The position numbers and the translations under genes were made by a program. The notes beneath the pieces are model-generated. The model was not told the origin of the DNA, did not search any database, and saw only the letters and a list, made by a program, of their open reading frames with translations. From Macrostomum hystrix (Eukaryota; Platyhelminthes; Macrostomidae): a stretch of DNA of 64,000 nucleotides. Below are positions 1 through 12,083 of the stretch, piece after piece. The first letter of the stretch is position 1. Each line of letters starts with the position of its first letter. The DNA is taken from the NCBI GenBank assembly GCA_950097015.1, contig CATNEN010000007.1:1426001-1490000 (forward strand), in the 5' to 3' direction.

Positions 1-370
1 GCGGTTGTCCATTCGCCAGCTGATTCAAGCTGAGCTCTATGACGCCATCATGGGCTCAAACACCAGCAGCACCAGCTATGAGGTCCTGTCACTCGGCTGC
101 GGCCCAGGCAGCGACCTTCTTGCCGCCATGGACGTGTTCCAGCTGGTGGCCAAGTCAGAGGGTCTGGGACCACTTCAGATGGGCGTCACCGGTGTCGACA
201 TGTTTGATTGGCTGCTCTAGCCATTCCATGAGGCAGCCGCAGCGTTAGCTCTGCAGGGGCTAATCAGCAGCTTCCCGGAGCAGTTTCACCTGGGCCACAG
301 TCAGGGACAACTAAAACCCAAAGAAAAGTCTATAAGTCATGTCAGGTGCGCATCCGTTAACTTAATTTAA
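1..370 (+). pseudogene. Methyltransferase-like fragment, copy 1, broken by an in-frame stop
   Basis: One frame runs from the window edge and contains LSLGCGPGSD, which looks like motif I (the SAM-binding glycine loop) of class I methyltransferases, followed about 35 residues later by GVDMFD, which could be the acidic motif II. A TAG at 218-220 interrupts it; the same frame then continues open to a TAA at 368-370 (PFHEAAAALALQGLISS onward). A second copy at 12084-12305 reads CAA instead of TAG at this site, so the stop is a point change in this copy. The 5' part lies outside the window. The family call rests on two short motifs; substrate unknown. Confidence 0.45.
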
Positions 371-868
371 TCTTGGTTTGTAGTTTGTATTTTATATACT
401 ATTGAAACGTTCGTTATAAATATGTTTGTTATAAATAAGTATATAAGGAATTGGCCAACGATGGAATGTCCCTGATTTTACTTCTCTGCTCTATTTATTT
501 ATTATTTATTAATTTTAGTTATTTTAAAAATACTTAAATATATTTTTCATAATTTTCAATTTTTTATTACTAACTAGCAGACTACGGAGACTACGTGGGA
601 CTACGGATGTTGCTACGACCTTATCCTGGTGAGCTATGCCGAGGTGCGGCTCTAAGACAAGTTTCGTCACCGACTGGCTGCCGCAGCTGCTAAAAGTGCA
701 ATAATTTGTGTTGTCATTTTTGCTATTAACGCTGTTGTTGATTATCTGCTGCTGGTGCTAGACGCAGATCTTAGGAAAATTGTTTGAAACCCTTATCAAT
801 TTTATGAGTAAGCAGCATCACCTTATCAATTCTGTTAGTAAGCAGCCTCGCTTATCCTCTGTTTATTT
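371..868. other. AT-rich stretch without recognisable gene
   Basis: No open frame of note. At about 795-850 there are two diverged copies of a 30-bp unit (CTTATCAATT...GAGTAAGCAGCATCA) that also forms a five-copy array at 12668-12822. The two methyltransferase-like fragments are therefore each followed by the same short repeat, so a longer segment was probably duplicated. Confidence 0.5.
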
Positions 869-1031
869 GTTTATTAGGCTCTAACCTGTTTATTAAGCTC
901 TAACCTGTTTATTAAGCTCTAACCTGTTTATTAAGCTCTAACCTGTTTATTAAGCTCTAACCTGTTTATTAAGCTCTAACCTGTTTATTAAGCTCTAACC
1001 TGTTTATTAAGCTCTAACCTGTTTATTAAGT
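869..1031. repeat. 19-bp minisatellite, about 8 copies
   Basis: Near-perfect tandem copies of GCTCTAACCTGTTTATTAA. The last copy diverges into TTCATTGAGTCG. Confidence 0.9.
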
Positions 1032-1536
1032 TCATTGAGTCGTTTATTCCTTCGTGTGAATCATCCCTTGTGTGGTTTGAGTCTGCGTTATTAGTAAACC
1101 AGCTATTACTTGCATGAGCGAAAACCCAGAGTCACTTGAGTTCAAATCTGAGGCGAGCAAAAGACATTACGCTCACCAATTTTAATCCTTTTGGCCTTTC
1201 TATTATCAGCGTTCTTTATTTTATTCGGCATTCTGCCTGAGCTCAGTGGGCAAGCTTCTACCCTCAACTTCATCTATCCCGTAACTTTCATCCGCTATGA
1301 GCTTCTAACGGAAACAAGTGTAAAACATACCGACCCCGGTGATAGCCAAATAGGGCCTTAGCTTTAAAATCTCTTAATTTTTGTTATGCGTTTTAGAAAA
1401 TTAGCACTTTTATTCATCAAAAGCTAAAAGTTAGTTTTTTGAAGTGCGAATATCGTTATTTTTTTAAGTTTCGGATGCTGAATTTTTGACGGCACATCAG
1501 GGGCTATCCAATAACGGCATGCGCGATTCCGGATAT
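1032..1536. other. Non-coding interval
   Basis: Mixed-composition sequence between two arrays. I see no open frame, RNA motif or repeat that I can support. Confidence 0.4.
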
Positions 1537-3826
1537 ATACTGCTTATAGTTGACTATCTGAACTGTTGAAGTGGGGGTACATTTACGGATTCATCAGTGG
1601 TTACACTGAGTTGAATATGTACTGCTTATAGTTGACTATCTGAACTGTTGAAGTGGGGGTACATTTACGGATTCATCAGTGGTTACACTGAGTTGAATAT
1701 GTACTGCTTATAGTTGACTATCTGAACTGTTGAAGTGGGGGTACATTTACAGATTCATCAGTGGTTACACTGAGTTGAATATATACTGCTTATAGTTGAC
1801 TATCTGAACTGTTGAAGTGGGGGTACATTTACAGATTCATCAGTGGTTACACTGAGTTGAATATGTACTGCTTATAGTCGACTATCTGAACTGTTGAAGT
1901 GGGGGAACATTTACGGATTCATCAGTGGTTACACTGAGTTGAATATATAGTGCTTATAGTTGACTATCTGAACTGTTGAAGTGGGGGTACATTTACGGAT
2001 TTATCAGTGGTTACACTGAGTTGAATATGTACTGCTTATAGTTGACTATCTGAACTGTTGAAGTGGGGGTACATTTACAGATTCATCAGTGGTTACACTG
2101 AGTTGAATATATACTGCTTATAGTTGACTATCTGAACTGTTGAAGTGGGGGTACATTTACGGATTCATCAGTGGTTACACTGAGTTGAATATATAGTGCT
2201 TATAGTTGACTATCTGAACTGTTGAAGTGGGGGTTTTACGGATTCATCAGTGGTTACACTGAGTTGAATATATAGTGCTTATAGTTGACTATCTGAACTG
2301 TTGAAGTGGGGGTACATTTACGGATTTATCAGTGGTTACACTGAGTTGAATATATACTGCTTATAGTTGACTATCTGAACTGTTGAAGTGGGGGTACATT
2401 TACGGATTCATCAGTGGTTACACTGAGTTGAATATGTACTGTTTATAGTTGACTATCTGAACTGTTGAAGTGAGGGTACATTTACGGATTCATCAGTGGT
2501 TACACTGAGTTGAATATATACTGCTTATAGTTGACTATCTTAACTGTTGAAGTGGGGGTACATTTACGGATTCATCAGTGGTTACACTGAGTTGAATATG
2601 TACTGTTTATAGTTGACTATCTGAACTGTTGAAGTGAGGGTACATTTACGGATTCATCAGTGGTTACACTGAGTTGAATATATACTGCTTATAGTTGACT
2701 ATCTTAACTGTTGAAGTGGGGGTACATTTACGGATTCATCAGTGGTTACACTGAGTTGAATATATACTGCTTATAGTTGACTATCTGAACTGTTGAAGTG
2801 GGGGTACATTTACGGATTCATCAGTGGTTACACTGAGTTGAATATGTACTGCTTATAGTTGACTATCTGAACTGTTGAAGTGGGGGTACATTTACGGATT
2901 CATCAGTGGTTACACTGAGTTGAATATATACTGCTTATAGTTGACTATCTGAACTGTTGAAGTGGGGGTACATTTACGGATTCATCAGTGGTTACACTGA
3001 GTTGAATATGTACTGCTTATAGTTGACTATCTGAACTGTTGAAGTGGGGGTACATTTACGGATTCATCAGTGGTTACACTGAGTTGAATATGTACTGCTT
3101 ATAGTTGACTATCTGAACTGTTGAAGTGGGGGTACATTTACAGATTCATCAGTGGTTACACTGAGTTGAATATATACTGCTTATAGTTGACTATCTGAAC
3201 TGTTGAAGTGGGGGTACATTTACAGATTCATCAGTGGTTACACTGAGTTGAATATGTACTGCTTATAGTCGACTATCTGAACTGTTGAAGTGGGGGTACA
3301 TTTACAGATTCATCAGTGGTTACACTGAGTTGAATATATAGTGCTTATAGTTGACTATCTGAACTGTTGAAGTGGGGGTACATTTACGGATTCATCAGTG
3401 GTTACACTGAGTTGAATATGTACTGCTTATAGTTGACTATCTGAACTGTTGAAGTGGGGGTACATTTACGGATTCATCAGTGGTTACACTGAGTTGAATA
3501 TATACTGCTTATAGTTGACTATCTGAACTGTTGAAGTGGGGGTACATTTACAGATTTATCAGTGGTTACACTGAGTTGAATATATAGTGCTTATAGTTGA
3601 CTATCTGAACTGTTGAAGTGGGGGTACATTTACGGATTCATCAGTGGTTACACTGAGTTGAATATATACTGCTTATAGTTGACTATCTGAACTGTTGAAG
3701 TGGGGGTACATTTACGGATTTATCAGTGGTTACACTGAGTTGAATATATAGTGCTTATAGTTGACTATCTGAACTGTTGAAGTGGGGGTACATTTACGGA
3801 TTCATCAGTGGTTACACTGAGTTGAA
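1537..3826. repeat. 82-bp minisatellite, about 28 copies
   Basis: The unit runs CTGCTTATAGTTGACTATCT ... GTTACACTGAGTTGAATAT with an 82-bp period measured between successive TTGAATAT words. Copies differ by scattered substitutions (TATAC/TGTAC/TATAG, CGGATT/CAGATT, TTGACT/TCGACT). One copy near 2229-2237 lacks four bases. The array ends in a diverged partial unit at 3827-3860. There are no spacers, so this is not a CRISPR-like array. Confidence 0.95.
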
Positions 3827-4374
3827 ATCATACTGCTCAAATTCGACTATCATGACAATTAATTTACACTTGCACTTCAGGAAACAGAGTTCTGACAATG
3901 GGGCTTTTGGCGTTAAATTCGTATCAGATTGAGATGAGAAATCTAATTCTATACTGACATCCAATTAATCTAATTTTTGCTGAGATTGAGGTACATGTAG
4001 AGCTACTTGTTACCATTGCACTCGATACGTACAGTACATTACCAGCAATCGACCTCAATGCCGTTACTGTTAAAATCTTAAACACGAAACTCTTTCTTGT
4101 TTTTGCAAAAGTACAGTCGGCTGAACTTGGGTACTTGAGGCATCGGTTTGCTTGCTGTACATATCGAAAATTGATTAATTTAGTCAATTAAGTAACAAAT
4201 TGTACACAATATTATTTTAATGCTGGAATGGCGATATGTTAAGCATATAATTTTCAAAGAATAACACGTCGTTATATACTATCAACCACTTTCATAGTAG
4301 GCTTCTGACAGTAGGTGTAACAAAATATGCGCCATTTAAGACAGGCTTTATACGGGATGGTATCGGGCGCATTT
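3827..4374. other. Unique AT-rich spacer
   Basis: Starts with a diverged partial 82-bp unit (CATACTGCTCAAATTCGACT) and then becomes unique. No coding region recognised; short minus-strand frames here have no family features. Confidence 0.4.
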
Positions 4375-6637
4375 CGTAAGCTACTTATTTATTAGCAAGC
4401 AGCAAGACGAAGTACAATTTGTATATTTACTAGCTACTCGTAAATAAGAAAAATGTGCATATTGCAATAACTGCTCAACAGGGGGTAAGTACAGAGTACA
4501 CGGACTTGAGAATGCGCAAAATAATATCAAATTAAGGTGAGAAGCATGTATCTTTGCAGTTAGCAACCAGTACTCAGTATTCCAGCGCTGCATTGGTGGG
4601 ATGGCAGGCCCGCTAGTCGGCTAGATGGGTAGCTGCAGACAGTGCATAATATGCAATTATCTTCCGTCGTACATTGAGAAACCGCGCATCGCGAAGGTGG
4701 CCGACACTGACGGCCGGCTACGGTTTCTGCTCGTGACAGACAGGCTTCGCCACTGTTTTTGCAAGGCTGCCTCCGAATAAGCTAAACTGTCGAGTCCAGT
4801 TCGCATTTCCTGGCAGGGTGGGAATTGAACTTCAATATAAAATTCGATAAATAAGTCACAAATTTAAGTAATTAAAAGCATCTTTTACCTGTATTTAAGC
4901 CTAAAAGTGCCACTACATCTTTTGGTGCCGAGTGCGATTGTTCTCCAGTCCAGCAGTTGTGCACCACGGAACATAGGGAAAAAATGAATGAAAGCAGGAA
5001 ATTATATTGAGAACACGCAGATTGAGAGCTGAATCGCAAATGATACTAAATCTTAAACTAAAAGTAGCGTTCATTGCTTTGATTTCTTGATTGACGTACC
5101 GGAAACAAGACAAATTAGGTCAACTTTGTGAGAGGGAGTCTACTATAACAGCAAATTTCTGGGTATAAAGAATGTGAATAGATAGAATAAAATATATGAA
5201 GTGATTGGTTCGTGGATATTCAGTACAGAAGGTTGTAAAACACCTAGACTAACTAGTAGTGACGTCTTGGCCAGTGCAAAAGATTGAAACGCGCACTGTT
5301 CACTTTCACGCCACGATGAGGCGCGTCACGTTCGTGAAAGAAAAATTTATCTGACAAATGCAGAGGGAAAATGTCAAAGCAATGAATGCCCATTGACAAT
5401 CCCAGCATTAGTTTTATGCAGAGGGAAAATGTCAAAGCAATGAATGCACATTGACAATCCCAGCATTAGTTTTATGCAGAGGGAAAAATGTCAAAGCAAT
5501 GAATGCACATTGACAATCCCAGCATTAGTTTTATGCAGAGGGAAAAATGTCAAAGCAATGAATGCACATTGACAATCCCAGCATTAGTTTTATGCAGAGG
5601 GAAAATGTCAAAGCAATGAATGCACATTGACAATCCCAGCATTAGTTTTATGCAGAGGGAAAAATGTCAAAGCAATGAATGCACATTGACAATCCCAGCA
5701 TTAGTTTTATGCAGAGGGAAAATGTCAAAGCAATGAATGCCCATTGACAATCCCAGCATTAGTTTTATGCAGAGGGAAAATGTCAAAGCAATGAATGCCC
5801 ATTGACAATCCCAGCATTAGTTTTATGCAGAGGGAAAATGTCAAAGCAATGAATGCACATTGACAATCCCAGCATTAGTTTTATGCAGAGGGAAAATGTC
5901 AAAGCAATGAATGCACATTGACAATCCCAGCATTAGTTTTATGCAGAGGGAAAATGTCAAAGCAATGAATGCACATTGACAATCCCAGCATTAGTTTTAT
6001 GCAGAGGGAAAATGTCAAAGCAATGAATGCACATTGACAATCCCAGCATTAGTTTTATGCAGAGGGAAAATGTCAAAGCAATGAATGCACATTGACAATC
6101 CCAGCATTAGTTTTATGCAGAGGGAAAATGTCAAAGCAATGAATGCACATTGACAATCCCAGCATTAGTTTTATGCAGAGGGAAAATGTCAAAGCAATGA
6201 ATGCACATTGACAATCCCAGCATTAGTTTTATGCAGAGGGAAAATGTCAAAGCAATGAATGCACATTGACAATCCCAGCATTAGTTTTATGCAGAGGGAA
6301 AAATGTCAAAGCAATGAATGCACATTGACAATCCCAGCATTAGTTTTATGCAGAGGGAAAAATGTCAAAGCAATGAATGCACATTGACAATCCCAGCATT
6401 AGTTTTATGCAGAGGGAAAATGTCAAAGCAATGAATGCACATTGACAATCCCAGCATTAGTTTTATGCAGAGGGAAAATGTCAAAGCAATGAATGCACAT
6501 TGACAATCCCAGCATTAGTTTTATGCAGAGGGAAAATGTCAAAGCAATGAATGCACATTGACAATCCCAGCATTAGTTTTATGCAGAGGGAAAATGTCAA
6601 AGCAATGAATGCACATTGACAATCCCAGCATTAGTTT
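4375..6637. repeat. Duplicated module, copy 1: 1-kb unique block plus 58/59-bp array
   Basis: 4375-5356 is repeated at 9505-10486 with a constant offset of 5130 bp. By eye I find a single substitution (ATTGC here, ATCGC there, about position 4463). It is followed at 5357-6637 by about 22 copies of a 58/59-bp unit (ATGCAGAGGGAAAATGTCAA ... CCAGCATTAGTTTT). The one-base length difference is four versus five A in GGGAAAA(A)TG. The array ends about 45 bp from the stop codon of the SET gene on the minus strand. The unique block contains a GC-richer core (4600-4830) without a convincing frame. Confidence 0.9.
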
Positions 6638-6682
6638 GAACTTTTTTTTAACTTTGACTGCTGTCTGCTGGTTTGGCATGAG

Positions 6683-7777
6683 TTATTCTTTTAGCCAGCC
6701 AAAAGTTTTTATGATTTCGACGCGTCTTTCTCCATAATCGTAAAGAATTTCCTGTCCTACGTTAATTGCATTTGTTACGCGAAAAAATACACAGGGTACA
6801 CCGTTCTTTTCTGAAACAAACGGTTTTGAATTGGCTTTTTTCCTAGAGTGATTAATATAACGGCCAATGCCGGAGCTACGCGTTGCGTCAATACAGAAAT
6901 GATTTTCTTTGTGTTTGAAATAAAGTATAAAGTTTCCTACACTTTGATCGTATTGACGCTCGCGCCATCTTCCTTCTGCAGCAGTTAAGAGTTCACCATC
7001 GTAATCGCAAATTATATCACCTACAGATAAGGCGGATCGTGCGAAAACGCCGCTTCCATTTGGATCAATACTGTTATACTGGATTTCGAGTGCTTCAGAA
7101 ACGATTAAATTGGGCACCATATCGCGCTTTCGCTTTAATCGGCACGGTATCGGGCGGATTCCAGTACCAATAGTTTCAGAAGAGTTTGTGTGACTTTTTT
7201 GCTTATTGAGAGGTTTTTCTGATGCAACGTGTGGTACGTAATAGATTCCTTTCGCTTCTTTATCTATTTTGAGTTTCCATCGCCTGCTGTCAACACTGAC
7301 GTCGGCAATCATAGGAGTTTGATCAAACTTACCGGCAGCAGCCTCAGCAGCACTGAGCTGGGTCATCAGGTTGCCACTGCCACTGCCTGCACCCGTGCCG
7401 ATGGCAGCCTCAGCATCACTGAGCTGGGACTTCTGGTTGTCGCTGATTTCCAAAATTTTTTTTAGTGTTTCAAGGCGCGTTGTAGCTCGTTCACGCGCAC
7501 ACTTGTTGTGACAACGCCCAGTAAACACCGCGCGACCGTTCCGAAATTCTTCATGATGTTTTGCTGCATAGTGAGCTCGGAGGTTCACAAATAACTTATT
7601 ACAAAAATTGCACAGAAGAAGTTCTTTCTTGTTTGATTTGGCACTTAGTGTTATCATAGTTTCAACACGATTTGGAAGAATATGCGGATGCGACTTGCTA
7701 CAGTGATCTCGAATCTTATCGGATCTGCAGATATAGTCACAAAAATGGCACTGAATTTTTCGGTTTCGATTGACCAT
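6683..7777 (-). CDS. SET-domain protein with N-terminal C2H2-type fingers (KMT5A/SETD8-like)
   Basis: Single-exon frame of 364 residues from the ATG at 7777. I prefer this start because TTTTTTCCTTTCAG, a good acceptor, ends 12 nt upstream; a longer frame reaches 7873 but passes through it. Near the N-terminus CHFC-x11-H-x4-H and CNFC-x9-H-x4-H resemble C2H2 fingers. A low-complexity Ala/Gly/Ser stretch follows. The C-terminal ~130 residues form a SET domain: GSGVFARSALSVGD, YDGELLTAAEGRWRERQYD, FCIDATRSSGIGRYINHS (AdoMet/catalytic motif) and EILYDYGER. Order and spacing match KMT5A, which monomethylates H4K20; that substrate is inferred from family only. It lies between two copies of a duplicated module and has no introns, unlike the other intact genes here, so a retrocopy or a domain carried by a mobile element is possible. 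Confidence 0.8.
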   Translation of the reverse strand: MVNRNRKIQCHFCDYICRSDKIRDHCSKSHPHILPNRVETMITLSAKSNKKELLLCNFCNKLFVNLRAHYAAKHHEEFRNGRAVFTGRCHNKCARERATTRLETLKKILEISDNQKSQLSDAEAAIGTGAGSGSGNLMTQLSAAEAAAGKFDQTPMIADVSVDSRRWKLKIDKEAKGIYYVPHVASEKPLNKQKSHTNSSETIGTGIRPIPCRLKRKRDMVPNLIVSEALEIQYNSIDPNGSGVFARSALSVGDIICDYDGELLTAAEGRWRERQYDQSVGNFILYFKHKENHFCIDATRSSGIGRYINHSRKKANSKPFVSEKNGVPCVFFRVTNAINVGQEILYDYGERRVEIIKTFGWLKE

Positions 7778-8111
7778 AGCGAAATTTAGCTGAAAGGAAA
7801 AAACGAACGATAAGAAAGCTACTACGGTTTCAGAGTGAAAATGCTTCATCATAAAATTGTACATGTAGCACAACGAATGTCCTGCTACTCCGTAGAAGCT
7901 AAATTTTCAGCTGTTTTGGTTACATAAATCTGTTTGAGAAACGTATCTAAAAGAATAAGAAACGATACAAAATGTAACAAATATGGATGTTCAAATATAT
8001 TTGTTGACAAACATTTTATATGTAACTGACTTATTTAGCATTGCAGCTATATTAAATATTGAAAATAAAAGAATGACTACTTCAAAGCAAGAAGCAAAGC
8101 AGGAAGATTAA
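7778..8111. other. Upstream region of the SET gene
   Basis: AT-rich. On the minus strand it holds the acceptor-like TTTCAG just before the SET start codon. If that acceptor is used, this interval is outron or 5' intron. No TATA motif that I would defend. Confidence 0.35.
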
Positions 8112-9504
8112 AGATACATGATACAATATACAATATAGAAGATACATGATGCAAGATTAAAGAAACTGATACCTAGATACAAGATACAAGATAGATGTAT
8201 CTTGATACCTGATACAAGATAGAAGATGAAAGATACAAGATACAATATAGAAGATACATGATACAAGATTAAAGAAACTGATACAAGATAGAATTGATAA
8301 AAGATACAAGATAGAAGATGAAAGATACAAGATACAATATAGAAGATACATGATACAAGATTAAAAAAACGGATACAAGATAGAAGATAAAAGATACAAG
8401 ATAGAAGATGAAAAATACAAGATACAATATAGAAGATACATGATGCAAGATAAAGAAACTGATACCTAGATACAAGATACAATATAGAAGATACATGATG
8501 CAAGATTAAAGAAACTGATACCTAGATACAAGATACAAGATAGATGTATCTTGATACCTGATACAAGATAGAAGATGAAAGATACAAGATACAATATAGA
8601 AGATACATAATACAAGATTAAAAAAAGTGATACAAGATAGAAGATAAAAGATACAAGATAGAAGATAAAAGATACAAGATACAATATAGAAGATACATGA
8701 TACAAGATTAAAGAAACTGATACAAGATAGAAGATGAAAGATACAAGATACAATATAGAAGATACATGATACAAGATTAAAGAAACTGATACAATATAGA
8801 AGATAAAAGATACAAGATAGAAGATAAAAGATACAAGATACAATATAGAAGATACATGATACAAGATTAAAGAAACTGATACAAGATAGAAGATAAAAGA
8901 TACAAGATAGAAGATAAAAGATACAAGATAGAAGATAAAAGATACAAGATACAATATAGAAGATACATGATACAAGATTAAAGAAACTGATACAATATAG
9001 AAGATACATGATACAAGATTAAAGAAACTGATACAATATAGAAGATAAAAGATACAAGATAGAAGATGAAAGATACAAGATACAATATAGAAGATACATG
9101 ATACAAGATTAAAGAAACTGATACAATATAGAAGATAAAAGATACAAGATAGAAGATGAAAGATACAAGATACAATATAGAAGATACATAATACAAGATT
9201 AAAAAAACTGATACAAGATAGAAGATAAAAGATACAAGATAGAAGATGAAAGATACAAGATACAATATAGAAGATACATGATACAAGATTAAAGAAACTG
9301 ATACAATATAGAAGATAAAAGATACAAGATAGAAGATGAAAGATACAAGATACAATATAGAAGATACATGATACAAGATTAAAGAAACTGATACACTATA
9401 GAAGATAAAAGATACAAGATAGAAGATGAAAGATACAAGATACAATATAGAAGATACATGATACAAGATTAAAGAAACTGATACAATATAGAAGATAAAA
9501 GATA
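8112..9504. repeat. Higher-order minisatellite: ~21-bp subunits in 90-bp units
   Basis: Built from variants of GATACAAGATAGAAGATAAA. In the right half the phrase AAAGAAACTGATAC recurs every 90 bp (9021, 9111, 9201, 9291, 9381, 9471), a higher-order period. Because 90 is a multiple of three the minus strand is open in several frames (repeats of SSILYLVSFIFY); these frames are by-products of the repeat. The array abuts the second copy of the duplicated module at 9505 without a spacer. Confidence 0.92.
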
Positions 9505-11590
9505 CGTAAGCTACTTATTTATTAGCAAGCAGCAAGACGAAGTACAATTTGTATATTTACTAGCTACTCGTAAATAAGAAAAATGTGCATATCGCAATAA
9601 CTGCTCAACAGGGGGTAAGTACAGAGTACACGGACTTGAGAATGCGCAAAATAATATCAAATTAAGGTGAGAAGCATGTATCTTTGCAGTTAGCAACCAG
9701 TACTCAGTATTCCAGCGCTGCATTGGTGGGATGGCAGGCCCGCTAGTCGGCTAGATGGGTAGCTGCAGACAGTGCATAATATGCAATTATCTTCCGTCGT
9801 ACATTGAGAAACCGCGCATCGCGAAGGTGGCCGACACTGACGGCCGGCTACGGTTTCTGCTCGTGACAGACAGGCTTCGCCACTGTTTTTGCAAGGCTGC
9901 CTCCGAATAAGCTAAACTGTCGAGTCCAGTTCGCATTTCCTGGCAGGGTGGGAATTGAACTTCAATATAAAATTCGATAAATAAGTCACAAATTTAAGTA
10001 ATTAAAAGCATCTTTTACCTGTATTTAAGCCTAAAAGTGCCACTACATCTTTTGGTGCCGAGTGCGATTGTTCTCCAGTCCAGCAGTTGTGCACCACGGA
10101 ACATAGGGAAAAAATGAATGAAAGCAGGAAATTATATTGAGAACACGCAGATTGAGAGCTGAATCGCAAATGATACTAAATCTTAAACTAAAAGTAGCGT
10201 TCATTGCTTTGATTTCTTGATTGACGTACCGGAAACAAGACAAATTAGGTCAACTTTGTGAGAGGGAGTCTACTATAACAGCAAATTTCTGGGTATAAAG
10301 AATGTGAATAGATAGAATAAAATATATGAAGTGATTGGTTCGTGGATATTCAGTACAGAAGGTTGTAAAACACCTAGACTAACTAGTAGTGACGTCTTGG
10401 CCAGTGCAAAAGATTGAAACGCGCACTGTTCACTTTCACGCCACGATGAGGCGCGTCACGTTCGTGAAAGAAAAATTTATCTGACAAATGCAGAGGGAAA
10501 ATGTCAAAGCAATGAATGCCCATTGACAATCCCAGCATTAGTTTTATGCAGAGGGAAAATGTCAAAGCAATGAATGCACATTGACAATCCCAGCATTAGT
10601 TTTATGCAGAGGGAAAAATGTCAAAGCAATGAATGCACATTGACAATCCCAGCATTAGTTTTATGCAGAGGGAAAATGTCAAAGCAATGAATGCACATTG
10701 ACAATCCCAGCATTAGTTTTATGCAGAGGGAAAATGTCAAAGCAATGAATGCACATTGACAATCCCAGCATTAGTTTTATGCAGAGGGAAAATGTCAAAG
10801 CAATGAATGCCCATTGACAATCCCAGCATTAGTTTTATGCAGAGGGAAAATGTCAAAGCAATGAATGCACATTGACAATCCCAGCATTAGTTTTATGCAG
10901 AGGGAAAATGTCAAAGCAATGAATGCCCATTGACAATCCCAGCATTAGTTTTATGCAGAGGGAAAAATGTCAAAGCAATGAATGCACATTGACAATCCCA
11001 GCATTAGTTTTATGCAGAGGGAAAATGTCAAAGCAATGAATGCCCATTGACAATCCCAGCATTAGTTTTATGCAGAGGGAAAATGTCAAAGCAATGAATG
11101 CCCATTGACAATCCCAGCATTAGTTTTATGCAGAGGGAAAAATGTCAAAGCAATGAATGCACATTGACAATCCCAGCATTAGTTTTATGCAGAGGGAAAA
11201 TGTCAAAGCAATGAATGCACATTGACAATCCCAGCATTAGTTTTATGCAGAGGGAAAAATGTCAAAGCAATGAATGCACATTGACAATCCCAGCATTAGT
11301 TTTATGCAGAGGGAAAATGTCAAAGCAATGAATGCACATTGACAATCCCAGCATTAGTTTTATGCAGAGGGAAAATGTCAAAGCAATGAATGCACATTGA
11401 CAATCCCAGCATTAGTTTTTTGCAGAGGGAAAAATGTCAAAGCAATGAATGCACATTGACAATCCCAGCATTAGTTTTTTGCAGAGGGAAAAATGTCAAA
11501 GCAATGAATGCACATTGACAATCCCAGCATTAGTTTTTTGCAGAGGGAAAAATGTCAAAGCAATGAATGCACATTGACAGTCCCAGCATT
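9505..11590. repeat. Duplicated module, copy 2: 1-kb unique block plus 58/59-bp array
   Basis: Near-identical to 4375-5356 through 10486, then about 19 copies of the same 58/59-bp unit (10487-11590). The order of 4A and 5A units differs from copy 1. The last three units carry a private change (TTTTTTGCAG instead of TTTTATGCAG), so the arrays have evolved separately while the flank stayed almost identical. Confidence 0.9.
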
Positions 11591-11690
11591 TTTTTGTGTC
11601 AGATAGCAGATACTTAATAGTAAAGTGTTGCATTTTGACTTAAATATTATGAGACTTTTTGGTTTGATGCACTTAGCTGCTAATATATAT

Positions 11691-11876
11691 TTAACACGCG
11701 GTCTCGTCATCATCAGAATCATCTGATGCTGAATTGAATGAGTTATCTAGATCGTCCAGTCGTTCGTTAGAATCATTTTTGTCTAAACTGTCAACCGTGG
11801 GAGTTAAACTTTGGATTGAGTCTTGGTTGACTGAGAGCATTGCTATAGGGACACTTTCAATTTGCCGGTAAATAAT
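11691..11876 (-). CDS. Possible 3' terminal exon, acidic C-terminus, unknown family
   Basis: On the minus strand an acceptor-like CACCGACTGTTTCAG ends at 11877 and is followed by an open frame to a TAA at 11691-11693: IIYRQIESVPIAMLSVNQDS, then a stretch ending SASDDSDDDETAC. Coding-like features are the clean frame, the Asp/Ser-rich tail and the position just upstream of an array, as for the SET gene. No upstream exon identified and no family recognised. It could be a leftover gene fragment. Confidence 0.3.
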   Translation of the reverse strand: MIYRQIESVPIAMLSVNQDSIQSLTPTVDSLDKNDSNERLDDLDNSFNSASDDSDDDETAC

Positions 11877-12083
11877 CTGAAACAGTCGGTGAAAGTGTGC
11901 CGGTAGACCTGGTTGACCTTCTAAAGTTATACAATGCTCTTGAATACGCTTCTGAATATCACGCCATTCATCAAAAAGAATATCACGCCAGCCATCTTGA
12001 AGCTACTGCTGATGTAGCCGATGACCCAAATATGAATTATGTTACTGAGACCTTAAATAATTATAAAGTGTTATATTATAAAG
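11877..12083. other. Unrecognised interval with a short imperfect repeat
   Basis: Contains two near-copies of GAATATCACGCCA at about 11955-11990. An open plus frame reads EYHAIHQKEYHASH across them. It is not similar to anything I recognise. The methyltransferase-like fragment joins at about 12084. Confidence 0.3.

Noticed and set aside
1537-3826. CRISPR-like array
   Set aside because: Units are contiguous with no unique spacers, and the DNA is eukaryotic.
4381-5435. Small minus-strand frames duplicated at 9511-10565
   Set aside because: They are conserved between the two copies only because the whole block is almost identical; no Met context, domain or codon-position pattern supports coding.
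8108-9466. Long minus-strand frames rich in YLVSFIFY
   Set aside because: The 90-bp higher-order repeat has a length divisible by three, so several overlapping frames are open. No start context, domain or non-repeat part.
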